The position numbers and the translations under genes are program-made. 43,391 bases of DNA from IMG/VR virus record IMGVR_UViG_3300023112_000033, positions 1 to 43,391 of that record. One strand, given 5' to 3'. Shown here piece by piece: positions 6,159 through 12,414 of the stretch (within the stretch, counting starts at the first letter, position 1; every line of letters starts with the position of its first letter). Below the pieces are notes generated by a model that was not told the origin of the DNA, did no database searches, and worked only from the letters and a program-made list of their open reading frames with translations. The DNA is from a virus.

Positions 6159-6219
6159 ACATGAGTTTAAAGCTACTGCTATTAGCTTTGACAATGGTCG
6201 ATCAATACATAAAGTATAG
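6145..6219 (+). CDS. Very small possible gene, 24 aa
   Basis: ATG at 6145 opens a 24-codon frame (begins MTPVKHEFKATAISFDNGRS) that overlaps the end of the previous gene by 14 bases. No good ribosome binding site is visible; it would depend on coupling. It may be a chance frame. Confidence 0.25.
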   Translation: MTPVKHEFKATAISFDNGRSIHKV

Positions 6220-6228
6220 CTAAAACCT

Positions 6229-6246
6229 AAAGGTTAAGACCTTTTT
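6229..6246 (+). terminator. Weak terminator-like hairpin
   Basis: AAAGGT-TAAG-ACCTTT followed by only two further T. It lies between the 5967 and 6332 genes in a stretch where CCTAAAGG occurs three times (6225-6232, 6271-6278, 6307-6314). Confidence 0.4.
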
Positions 6247-6331
6247 AACATTTTTAAAAACCTAAAGGGAAAATCACTAGTTTTTATGAATTAGTGGTAT
6301 ATACTACCTAAAGGATAACAGGAGTAAAATA

Positions 6332-6664
6332 ATGTCAGAATCAATCAAAGAATCAGGGAAAGAATTCATCTTAATGAGCTTGGATTTCTTTAATGATAAG
6401 GTAGGAAGTGAAGTATTGATTATACTTACTTTCTTATTAAGTTCAATTGTAGGTCAGTTAGGTAATGACCAAGAAACTAGGAGTAAGTTAATTGAGCAAC
6501 TAACAGGTATGCTCGAGGTAGATAACAAGGATGAGTACAAGAAGCTCAAGAGCTATCTACAAGGTATGTATGATGCTGAAGAGGAAGAGGAACAAAACAT
6601 AGATAAGTTAGAAGATCTAGACCTTAGTGACATTAAAATTGAGAAAGTGGGGATGATGCATTGA
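6332..6664 (+). CDS. Hypothetical protein with hydrophobic segment and acidic tail, 110 aa
   Basis: Unknown family. Residues 27-42 (EVLIILTFLLSSIVGQ) are strongly hydrophobic and could be a membrane helix or a buried core helix. The C-terminal third is very acidic (EEEEEQ, then DLDLSD). A CAGGAG ribosome binding site precedes the ATG. The middle part resembles the protein encoded at 8429 (LIILTFLL..GN/DQETRSKLIEQL compared with LMLIIMTVL..LNEKQRWKYIKDL), so the two may be paralogues. The stop overlaps the TTG start of the dUTPase gene. Confidence 0.65.
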   Translation: MSESIKESGKEFILMSLDFFNDKVGSEVLIILTFLLSSIVGQLGNDQETRSKLIEQLTGMLEVDNKDEYKKLKSYLQGMYDAEEEEEQNIDKLEDLDLSDIKIEKVGMMH

Positions 6665-7092
6665 AGATTAAAATATTGAATGACAAGCTTAAACCTGAAC
6701 ACCTACAACCTAGTACTATTGGATCAGCAGGATTAGATCTAAGATATTTAGGTAATACTGCTATAGAAGTTAAATCAAGAGAACTACATAAGATTCATAC
6801 AGGGATAGCTATACAACTAGATAGTGATTCAGTTGGATTAGTATTCCCTAGAAGCTCTACAGGATGTAAAGGTTTAGTACTTGCAAACACTATTCCTGTT
6901 ATAGATTCAGATTATAGAGGTGAAATCATATTACCTTTTATGTTCTTAGGTGAAGTTAGTTATACAATTCAACCTATGGATAGAATTGCTCAATTAGTAG
7001 TAACTAAGATTGAACAACCAATATATGAGCTTGTACAGGAATTGGATGATACTGAAAGAGGTACAGGTGGATTTGGTAGTACTGGTAAGTAG
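6661..7092 (+). CDS. dut: dUTP diphosphatase
   Basis: Hydrolyses dUTP to dUMP and pyrophosphate, keeping uracil out of phage DNA and supplying substrate for thymidylate synthase. All five motifs of trimeric dUTPases are visible in 143 residues: GSAGLDLR, PRSSTGCKG, PVIDSDYRGE, RIAQLV and the C-terminal RGTGGFGSTG phosphate-binding arm. The start is TTG, overlapping the previous stop (ATTGA), with GGGG upstream; no suitable in-frame ATG exists. It fits with the thymidylate synthase gene at 8824. Confidence 0.95.
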   Translation: MKIKILNDKLKPEHLQPSTIGSAGLDLRYLGNTAIEVKSRELHKIHTGIAIQLDSDSVGLVFPRSSTGCKGLVLANTIPVIDSDYRGEIILPFMFLGEVSYTIQPMDRIAQLVVTKIEQPIYELVQELDDTERGTGGFGSTGK

Positions 7093-7271
7093 ATAGTACG
7101 CAATACCCCAGTCAGCGGAGGGGATTAATATCACTGACAGATAGGCTATTATTCCCTCTCCTTTAGGTAAATAGCTCCATAAGAGTTACTTACTTATTTT
7201 GGCGGATAAAAGTGACTATTTGACTTTAGGGTGGAAAGTAACCCTATCTAATTCAATTCAAAGGAAAATCA

Positions 7272-7550
7272 ATGATTAATACTAATTTAAGTCCAGATCA
7301 AATGTTAGATATCTGTGGCTTTGTCACAGAGCATAAGAAGACATTTCAAGAGAATAAATTGAACTTAGGTGCTATGGCTTTGTTCTGTAATACTCACTTC
7401 GATTTTGAAGTGAAAAAACATGACATAGTATTTCTATGTGAAGCAGTAAAGATTCTATTGGATCAAAGGAACCAACCAGTAATGCATGTAGCTAAAAAGA
7501 TAATTCATGATTTACAAGGTCAAATACAGGAGTTAAAAAATGAAAGTTAA
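7272..7550 (+). CDS. Hypothetical protein, 92 aa, upstream of variable cassette A
   Basis: Unknown family, mainly helical, one central segment AMALFCNTHFDFEVKKHDIV. AAGGAAA precedes the ATG. Its last ten bases overlap the start of variable cassette A, and an AGGAG within its 3' end serves that cassette. It is not the usual upstream half of a sulfatase-modifying-factor fold, which makes the position of cassette A odd. The 180 bases before it are gene-free but can fold (GGAGGGGATT near 7116 pairs imperfectly with ATTCCCTCTCC near 7151). Confidence 0.65.
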   Translation: MINTNLSPDQMLDICGFVTEHKKTFQENKLNLGAMALFCNTHFDFEVKKHDIVFLCEAVKILLDQRNQPVMHVAKKIIHDLQGQIQELKNES

Positions 7551-7714
7551 TCCAATTAATTCTAATGGCTCTGACCATGTTATCCGAGGTGGCTCGTGGT
7601 ACGACAACGTGGGCCTCGCCAGGTCTGCTCTCCGTGGCTGGTACTTGCCAGGCCTTCGTGGCGGCAACGTTGGTGTTCGCTTAGTAAGAAAAGCAAAACA
7701 AGGAAATAAATAAT
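7541..7714 (+). CDS. Free-standing variable cassette A, C-terminal part of FGE/C-type lectin fold
   Basis: A 57-residue protein that corresponds to the last section of the formylglycine-generating-enzyme (sulfatase-modifying factor) fold: the hallmark VIRGGSWYD is followed by RSALR and GVRL. The same section is encoded at 8269 with a conserved frame (MKxNPIN, GS, RGGSWYD, RSA, R, P, R) but quite different residues between, at just the surface positions that diversity-generating retroelements vary in this fold. It has its own AGGAG ribosome binding site nine bases before the ATG. The core is strikingly poor in A and rich in G+C compared with the rest of the window. No N-terminal FGE half precedes it. 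Proposed to be an alternative or stored variant of cassette B. Confidence 0.7.
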
Positions 7715-8279
7715 GAATATTCAATCTGAAATTACAGCATTACAAGAACAAATAAACTTACTTAAAGAAAAGCAAGCTAATCAAACTCAACTACCTGACT
7801 GGAATAAAGACTTCAAAGATATTCCTATCAATATACCATTTCTTATGGGTAATACAGATGAGCATCAAGCAGTTATATTAACTAAACCATATCAAATGTG
7901 TGACCACACTGTAACAGAAAAAGAATGGTCTATAGTAATGAGCACCGTATATGCTACAAGTGAGGCTGATCTACCTAAGGTGAATATCTCTTGGAATGAC
8001 TGTCAAGAGTTCATTAAAAAGTTAAATGAATCTCAGGATGAATGGGAATATTCACTCCCTACAGAAGCTGAGTGGGAATGGGCTTGTAAAGGTGGAAGTT
8101 TATTAGAACCCAAGAATATTGATGAGGTTGCTTGGCATTATCATAACTCAGATGAAAGATTACATGAAGGAAAAGAACTAAAACCTAATGGTTTTGGTTT
8201 ATATGACATGTTAGGTAATGTCTGGGAATTCTGTCAAGACTCATACACTTCTTATAAGGATGTTAAAGATGAAAACTAA
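7713..8279 (+). CDS. FGE/sulfatase-modifying-factor-like protein, N-terminal part of a split fold
   Basis: 188 residues with a short coiled-coil start (residues 4-26) and then the FGE-type C-type lectin fold: FLMGNTDEHQAVILTKPY (about 42-59), VTEKEW, ISWNDCQEFIKKLN, the signature LPTEAEWEWACKGG (about 116-129), and GLYDMLGNVWEFCQD (about 162-176). The fold normally continues into an RGGSW segment, but this frame stops after KDEN, and that segment is supplied by the next overlapping frame at 8269. The formylglycine-forming cysteines are not evident, so it is more likely a binding protein than an enzyme. Whether it acts on the virion surface or inside the cell is unknown. Confidence 0.8.
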   Translation: MNIQSEITALQEQINLLKEKQANQTQLPDWNKDFKDIPINIPFLMGNTDEHQAVILTKPYQMCDHTVTEKEWSIVMSTVYATSEADLPKVNISWNDCQEFIKKLNESQDEWEYSLPTEAEWEWACKGGSLLEPKNIDEVAWHYHNSDERLHEGKELKPNGFGLYDMLGNVWEFCQDSYTSYKDVKDEN

Positions 8280-8436
8280 CCCAATTAATACTAGCGGCTC
8301 TCGCCGTGTTAACCGAGGTGGCTCGTGGTACGACTATGCGAGCAGCAGCCGGTCAGCGTATCGTAACCTCTTCTCGCCTGACTATCGTAGCTACGGTTTA
8401 GGGTTCCGTTTGCGCAGGAGAAAGAAAAATGACTAA
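8269..8436 (+). CDS. Variable cassette B, C-terminal part of split FGE/C-type lectin fold
   Basis: 55 residues: MKTNPIN, RVNRGGSWYD, RSAYR, SPDYR, GLGFRL. This is the canonical end of the FGE fold that the upstream protein lacks. It overlaps that gene by 11 bases in another frame and has an AAGGA ribosome binding site nine bases before its ATG, inside the upstream gene. The intact SD and start, and the same arrangement at cassette A, suggest a genuine two-polypeptide protein rather than a chance frameshift. Varied codons between A and B mostly keep a pyrimidine third base (for example GGC/AGC, CTC/AGC, GGC/AAC, GGC/GAC), the footprint expected from adenine mutagenesis of AAC codons. Confidence 0.75.
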   Translation: MKTNPINTSGSRRVNRGGSWYDYASSSRSAYRNLFSPDYRSYGLGFRLRRRKKND

Positions 8437-8680
8437 AATAAATGAAGGCGTAATCAGTGAGGATGTCCAGAGAGTATTTAATGCTGTAAGTGAAACATTA
8501 GCTAAATTAGATATTAGATTACTAGAAGGTAATCTTGGGTTAATGTTAATAATAATGACTGTCTTAACAGAAGTAGGTTTGAATGAAAAACAACGCTGGA
8601 AATATATAAAAGACTTATATGATCCACTTGTTGGAGCTACAGTGGAGGAGGAATTGGATAATGAAAAGAAAGAAAAATGA
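8429..8680 (+). CDS. Hypothetical protein, 83 aa
   Basis: Unknown family. A hydrophobic central helix (LGLMLIIMTVLTEVG) is followed by a charged helix and an acidic-basic tail. It overlaps the end of cassette B by eight bases (ATGACTAA) and its own stop overlaps the next start (ATGA). It resembles the protein at 6332 in layout and may be a paralogue; both lie beside the FGE cassettes' neighbourhood. Confidence 0.65.
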   Translation: MTKINEGVISEDVQRVFNAVSETLAKLDIRLLEGNLGLMLIIMTVLTEVGLNEKQRWKYIKDLYDPLVGATVEEELDNEKKEK

Positions 8681-8820
8681 CACATGCAAGTGATGAACCA
8701 TATCCAGATAAACTCTGTGTAGTATGTCCTAACAATGACAGCACTAAACTAGATGGCTGTAAATTAGGTCTTATATTTACAGGTGACAGAGAGATGTTAC
8801 CTAGAATTCTTGGAGAGTGA
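8677..8820 (+). CDS. Small cysteine-containing protein, 47 aa
   Basis: Begins with an ATGA overlap to the previous gene. It has three cysteines in LCVVCPNNDSTKLDGCKLG, a pattern reminiscent of small phage proteins that may bind a metal, but a fourth ligand is missing. It ends three bases before the thymidylate synthase gene. Confidence 0.55.
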   Translation: MTHASDEPYPDKLCVVCPNNDSTKLDGCKLGLIFTGDREMLPRILGE

Positions 8821-8823
8821 TGA

Positions 8824-9492
8824 ATGATTAAAGTATTAAATGAAGGGCATGTACAACTCATAGATCATATGGGTAGTGATTTAGCTATAAGTAGGAATGC
8901 GAGAGTATCATACGCTGCAGAATGGAGAGCAGGTGAAGCAGATACTAAATTAATTAATTATTTATATAATGCAGGGCATAACACGCCATTTGAGGCAGTG
9001 ACATTCACATTTGATGTGAAAGCACCTATCTTTGTCTTACGCCAATGGCATAGACATAGAACCCAATCATACAATGAATTGAGTGCTCGATATAAAGAAC
9101 TTCCAGAAGAATTCTTCATACCTGAACTTGATACTATTACATTTCAGCATCCTGACAATAAACAAATGAGGACTGATGAACAGAATCCTAATGCACAGCA
9201 GATTCAAGATTTAATTGTTGGTTCAAACAAATCATCATTCATTATATACCATGAATTAATTAAACTAGGTTGTCCTAGAGAACTAGCAAGATCAATTCTA
9301 CCAGTAGGAACTTATTCACACATGTTCTGTACTCTTAACTTAAATAACTTATTTAAATTCTTACATGAGAGGTGTCATTATCATGCACAGTATGAGATCC
9401 AAGTATATGCTAACGCTATGCTTGAGTTGGTAAAACCAATAGTACCAGTGGCAATGAAATGCTTTGAAGATAACTTTGATTTTAAGAGGTAA
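8824..9492 (+). CDS. thyX: Flavin-dependent thymidylate synthase
   Basis: Makes dTMP from dUMP with FAD, NADPH and methylene-tetrahydrofolate. The 222-residue protein has the ThyX signature RHRTQSYNELSARY (from about residue 77; consensus RHRxxSxNExSxRY) and a full family length, with the second conserved block CPRELARSILPVGTYS. It works with the dUTPase at 6661. It lies in a tight run of small genes and is probably made early to middle. Confidence 0.95.
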   Translation: MIKVLNEGHVQLIDHMGSDLAISRNARVSYAAEWRAGEADTKLINYLYNAGHNTPFEAVTFTFDVKAPIFVLRQWHRHRTQSYNELSARYKELPEEFFIPELDTITFQHPDNKQMRTDEQNPNAQQIQDLIVGSNKSSFIIYHELIKLGCPRELARSILPVGTYSHMFCTLNLNNLFKFLHERCHYHAQYEIQVYANAMLELVKPIVPVAMKCFEDNFDFKR

Positions 9493-9497
9493 GACTA

Positions 9498-9722
9498 ATG
9501 GGCGATGGCACATTTGGATTAACAATAATCCTATCTATTCTATTAATAGTTACAGGTTCTTTAAATAGTGTAGAAATTAATCAGAAAGAATTAACTTCAA
9601 TAACTACTGAATGTAAGTCAGGAATATACTCAGTGGAAGTGAACCAAGGATTTAAATTTTCAAATAAAATAATACTTTCCTGTAAGGATGGTACTGAAAT
9701 TAATTTAAATGGGGGTAAATAA
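9498..9722 (+). CDS. Small membrane-anchored or secreted protein, 74 aa
   Basis: Residues 6-24 (FGLTIILSILLIVTGSLNS) form a single hydrophobic helix resembling a signal anchor; the remainder is a soluble region with two cysteines that could pair in the periplasm. No lipobox cysteine follows the helix. The stop overlaps the next start. Function unknown; superinfection exclusion is one possibility for such phage proteins, but no direct evidence exists. Confidence 0.65.
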   Translation: MGDGTFGLTIILSILLIVTGSLNSVEINQKELTSITTECKSGIYSVEVNQGFKFSNKIILSCKDGTEINLNGGK

Positions 9723-9928
9723 TGGATGACTTAGACTATATGCAAGTGAAAAGAAAGATGCTTGAAGACAGGGATAGACATATTAAAGATCAAGCAGAAG
9801 AGGTATTAGCTCTAGAGCTAGTAGTTGATGCAGCAAGAAGAGTACATATGACTAATCCTTACTCAGAGACTAATGAGAAGTTGAGGAAGAGTATTATTAA
9901 TCTAGATATCTTGAGGGGTAAATCATGA
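9722..9928 (+). CDS. Hypothetical charged helical protein, 68 aa
   Basis: Highly charged, helical, coiled-coil-like through residues about 5-45. It starts on the stop of the preceding gene (TAATGG) and ends in an ATGA overlap with the next. No family recognised. Confidence 0.65.
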   Translation: MDDLDYMQVKRKMLEDRDRHIKDQAEEVLALELVVDAARRVHMTNPYSETNEKLRKSIINLDILRGKS

Positions 9929-10416
9929 ATGCAGAAATACACCCACATAGCGAGTTATTTAATCAATATAAAGAACTATCAAAGCATGTACCTAATCCAT
10001 ATGACTATGTTGAAGTTGAACTTGACATTGGTGGTTGGGTTACGTTATCTGATACAAATAAACCAGTTTGGTATAAAGACTGTGCATATAAAATTGACCA
10101 AGAGATTCTTCATAAATATGGAATCATACCTAAACCAACATCAATGGCAGATGCTATGGAATCAGTGGTAAGGAATTCTAGTGATAAAAACCTAATATTA
10201 TATAACCACTATTACAAGAATACTCAATTCCTAGACTTTATTGATGTGTATAGAGTATTGGATCTCTTTAAAGTTACTGATCCATGTAGTCAACATGCAA
10301 TCAAAAAGTTACTCTGTGCAGGAGACAGAGGAGCCAAGGATTACAAGAAAGATATCACTGAAGCAAGAGACACATTGAATAGGCAACTAGAGATGATGGA
10401 GGAGGATGATGGATAA
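9925..10416 (+). CDS. DUF3310-like protein
   Basis: 163 residues. The second half, from about residue 90 (HYYKNTQFLDFIDVYRVLDL then HAIKKLLCAGDRGAKDY and DITEARDTLNR), resembles the DUF3310 (SaV-like) nucleotide-kinase-associated family seen in many phages, in which an AIKY.WRAG-type motif precedes a helix of a short kinase-like domain. The first half is not recognised. The biochemical role of DUF3310 is unknown. It is coupled to both neighbours by overlaps. Confidence 0.6.
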   Translation: MNAEIHPHSELFNQYKELSKHVPNPYDYVEVELDIGGWVTLSDTNKPVWYKDCAYKIDQEILHKYGIIPKPTSMADAMESVVRNSSDKNLILYNHYYKNTQFLDFIDVYRVLDLFKVTDPCSQHAIKKLLCAGDRGAKDYKKDITEARDTLNRQLEMMEEDDG

Positions 10417-10576
10417 ACGAGACATGATACTATTTGCAATCATAATATCAGGGGGAATAGTAGCAGGGACTATTAGCTATCAAAGCAATGAACATAGTCA
10501 TATCCAGGCAATAACTAAGCTTCAAATGATAACTAAGCTTCAAATGAATTGTACCAAAGAGGTGAAAAGTGAGTGA
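10409..10576 (+). CDS. Small membrane protein with tandem repeat, 55 aa
   Basis: One membrane helix at residues 6-22 (MILFAIIISGGIVAGTI) with a short basic cytoplasmic start. The soluble tail contains ITKLQM twice in a row, encoded by a perfect 18-base tandem duplication (10511-10546). It overlaps both neighbours. Function unknown. Confidence 0.6.
   Translation: MDKRDMILFAIIISGGIVAGTISYQSNEHSHIQAITKLQMITKLQMNCTKEVKSE
10511..10546 (+). repeat. Perfect 18-bp tandem duplication
   Basis: ATAACTAAGCTTCAAATG occurs twice without a spacer, in frame within the small membrane protein gene. Likely a recent slippage event. Confidence 0.9.
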
Positions 10577-10766
10577 TATCAAAGTACCCAGAATTAACTC
10601 ACGCTGGGTACATAAGAAAACTGGAAGAGGTTTCTATGTTGATAATGTAGTGAACCTACATAAAACATCTAGACCTCCAACAGTAATCCTTGACAGGAAT
10701 GAGCACTGTTACACAGAAACATTGGAGGTATTTTACCAAGACTATAAGGAAGTATTAAATGGCTGA
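10569..10766 (+). CDS. Hypothetical small beta-rich protein, 65 aa
   Basis: Starts with GTG preceded by GAGGTG at good spacing, inside the end of the previous gene. The pattern PRINSRWVHKKTGRGFYVDN ... PTVILDR ... YTETLEVFYQDYK looks like a small SH3/KOW-like barrel of the type found in several phage proteins, but no named family is certain. Confidence 0.6.
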   Translation: MSDIKVPRINSRWVHKKTGRGFYVDNVVNLHKTSRPPTVILDRNEHCYTETLEVFYQDYKEVLNG

Positions 10767-10878
10767 ACTAGAATTACTTAAACAAATATCAGGTCAACTT
10801 GAAGGGATACAAGTAGGTACGGTAATAGCCTTGATATTGATAGTACTTATATTTGCTAAAATGGTGATGACTGACTAA
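10759..10878 (+). CDS. Small single-span membrane protein, 39 aa
   Basis: A helical start (MAELELLKQISGQLEGIQ) and a membrane helix (VGTVIALILIVLIFAKMVM). It overlaps the previous gene's end and its stop overlaps the next start (TAATG). Holin-like size but only one helix; function unknown. Confidence 0.55.
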   Translation: MAELELLKQISGQLEGIQVGTVIALILIVLIFAKMVMTD

Positions 10879-10940
10879 TGTTTGGATCAATAGTTTCAAT
10901 AGTATTCTTAGCATTACTGATAATGGTTTATCACATATGA
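10878..10940 (+). CDS. Tiny membrane peptide, 20 aa
   Basis: ATG overlaps the preceding stop (TAATG). The whole peptide is a hydrophobic helix (begins MFGSIVSIVFLALLIMVYH). Coupling and hydrophobicity favour a real gene, but at 20 codons it could be chance. Confidence 0.4.
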   Translation: MFGSIVSIVFLALLIMVYHI

Positions 10941-11010
10941 GGGATACTGAACTACACTAATAATAAAAATAAATAATAACCAATAAAATCCAGAGGAGAA
11001 TTGAATAATT

Positions 11011-11226
11011 ATGTATAAGAGAAAGCTAACTAAGGGTGCTCTAATTGAAAAGTATATATGTGAAATAGTAATACCTATGTCATCACTTATGACCGTAATA
11101 CTACTCTCACTAACTATGTTTGGTGTAATGCCAGAACCTTGGTTCATTATTCCTATGTTGATACTTGTTTCAGCATTTGGTTTCTTAACATGTGTAGTGG
11201 TTCATATAGGAAGGAGAATGTACTAA
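11011..11226 (+). CDS. Two-span membrane protein, 71 aa
   Basis: Basic N-terminus (MYKRKLTKG) then two membrane helices at about residues 17-37 and 45-64, with a basic end (HIGRRMY). AGAGGAGA precedes the start region. Holin-like in size and topology, but no lysis genes are nearby, so the role is open. Confidence 0.65.
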   Translation: MYKRKLTKGALIEKYICEIVIPMSSLMTVILLSLTMFGVMPEPWFIIPMLILVSAFGFLTCVVVHIGRRMY

Positions 11227-11227
11227 T

Positions 11228-11431
11228 ATGGCTTATCAGATGATGGGAAGAGAGCAATTTAATCAATTAATTTTAGAACATTTAACTCAGGGTTTCAGGA
11301 GAGTAACCATAAGGAAGGCTGATAAGATATTCAACAAATACGACAGATATATAGAACATTCAAGAATAATGTCCAAAGAACCCAAGCACGTAGTATCAGA
11401 GATACGGAGCAAGGAGAATGATAATGGATAG
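11228..11431 (+). CDS. Small basic helical protein, 67 aa (paralogue of next gene)
   Basis: Very basic and helical. It aligns with the next protein over REQFNQLILEHLT/RDEFKQVVIAKLT, FNKYDRYIEHSRI/YTKYHRYITQARV and the shared ending NG, indicating a tandem duplication. Possible nucleic-acid binder from its charge; no family recognised. Confidence 0.65.
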   Translation: MAYQMMGREQFNQLILEHLTQGFRRVTIRKADKIFNKYDRYIEHSRIMSKEPKHVVSEIRSKENDNG

Positions 11432-11600
11432 AGATGAGTTCAAGCAAGTGGTGATAGCTAAACTTACCTATGCTGGTGTAACAAACCAAGAGAGACTATA
11501 CACGAAATATCACAGGTATATTACACAAGCAAGAGTAAACCATGTAGCCCCTATTAAAATAGTTAAACAGATCTTAAAATTGGAGAGAAATAATGGCTAG
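11424..11600 (+). CDS. Small basic helical protein, 58 aa (paralogue of previous gene)
   Basis: I chose the ATG at 11424 because AAGGAG lies eight bases before it but only one base before the ATG at 11418. It overlaps the previous gene by eight bases. It is a shorter paralogue of the upstream protein (see alignment there). The stop overlaps the next start. Confidence 0.65.
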   Translation: MDRDEFKQVVIAKLTYAGVTNQERLYTKYHRYITQARVNHVAPIKIVKQILKLERNNG

Positions 11601-11730
11601 GCATAAACATGTAGAATTAATAAAGAGATATGCAGAGATAGCAGGGGTTACTGATGAGCCTGAGAAGTTTGTTAGATATAAAGACATATTAAAGGAACTA
11701 AAGTGGAGGTGGAGGAATGACATTAGATGA
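11593..11730 (+). CDS. Small hypothetical protein, 45 aa
   Basis: Starts within the end of the previous gene with GGAGAG upstream. MARHKHVELIKRYAEIAG resembles the N-terminus of a common phage family that begins with HxxLIKAWADG and has a YRIKP-type end (see 14456); the rest is basic and rich in tryptophan (KWRWRND). Possibly a shortened relative. Confidence 0.55.
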   Translation: MARHKHVELIKRYAEIAGVTDEPEKFVRYKDILKELKWRWRNDIR

Positions 11731-11965
11731 AGACTACTCAACTAAGTGGATCTGTAGTGAATCAGGTAAAGAACTTGATGATGAAGATTTTTTTATTAGT
11801 GATAGTGAGTGTATGTGTAATAAGTGTGGAGAGTTATTTACACAGAATACTGACTTAGGTGTACATATGCAAAGATCGGTAGGTAAGTGGAATAGACCTT
11901 CATTGCTTGAATGGTGTCAGGGTAAACGTGCAATCTTCATTTTAAAAGGAACAGAAAATGCTTAA
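11717..11965 (+). CDS. Zinc-finger-like protein, 82 aa
   Basis: Contains CNKCGELFTQNTDLGVHM: two cysteines two apart and a histidine twelve residues later, as in C2H2 fingers, but the final histidine is not at the usual place. WICSESGKEL with another cysteine precedes it. A metal-binding regulator is possible. Overlaps its neighbours at both ends. Confidence 0.6.
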   Translation: MTLDEDYSTKWICSESGKELDDEDFFISDSECMCNKCGELFTQNTDLGVHMQRSVGKWNRPSLLEWCQGKRAIFILKGTENA

Positions 11966-12023
11966 AATTAATAAACCAATAGTATCAGTATTGTACCTAC
12001 TCAACAGAGATGAGTTCTTATGA
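11958..12023 (+). CDS. Tiny possible gene, 21 aa
   Basis: AAAAGGA lies seven bases before the ATG, which overlaps the previous gene, and the stop overlaps the next start. The start LKINKPIVSV resembles the start IKIDKPIIDA of the protein at 13002, so this may be the stump of a related gene. Small size limits confidence. Confidence 0.35.
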   Translation: MLKINKPIVSVLYLLNRDEFL

Positions 12024-12187
12024 GTATGACTATGTGTCAAAATATGATATGTAAAAGTAGCTATAAATGCTCAAGATTCATGTCTGAACCAAATTATCCT
12101 ATACAAACTTATCGAGATTTTTCACCTAGAGATGGTAAGTGTGCAGGATTCATTAAATTAATGGAGACTAAAAATGAAAGGGTTTGA
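12020..12187 (+). CDS. Small cysteine-rich protein, 55 aa
   Basis: Four cysteines arranged as CQNMICKSSYKCSRF near the start and GKCAGFI near the end, which suggests a small metal site. ATGA overlap with the previous frame; its end overlaps the next start. No family named. Confidence 0.55.
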   Translation: MSMTMCQNMICKSSYKCSRFMSEPNYPIQTYRDFSPRDGKCAGFIKLMETKNERV

Positions 12188-12380
12188 TGCTGCTGAGAAG
12201 CAATATGAGTGGGCTAATGAATGCCCAGAAAAAGAACCAAATGTATGTTGGCAATGTGATATGAAAGAAGAACATTTTGACATACACACAGGAACAGAAT
12301 TTGAATGTGGTATTACACATCAATTGCTGTATTTCAATAATGAAGAATGCCTTATACCAAGAGTAGAACCAAAAGACTAA
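12174..12380 (+). CDS. Hypothetical acidic cysteine-rich protein, 68 aa
   Basis: Contains CPEKEPNVCWQCDMKEEHF and ECGITHQ, with six cysteines and histidines that could bind metal. Acidic overall. It overlaps the previous gene's end. Not recognised. Confidence 0.6.
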   Translation: MKGFDAAEKQYEWANECPEKEPNVCWQCDMKEEHFDIHTGTEFECGITHQLLYFNNEECLIPRVEPKD

Positions 12381-12414
12381 TAATAACAATAAACTTTAAA
12401 GAGGATTACAGGTC

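Noticed and set aside
8260-8290. Programmed ribosomal frameshifting joining the FGE halves
   Set aside because: No slippery heptamer is seen, and both variable cassettes have their own Shine-Dalgarno sequence and ATG, so separate translation explains the layout better.
11011-11226. Holin assignment for the two-span membrane protein
   Set aside because: Size and topology fit, but no endolysin or spanin gene is near and small membrane proteins are frequent in this early region.
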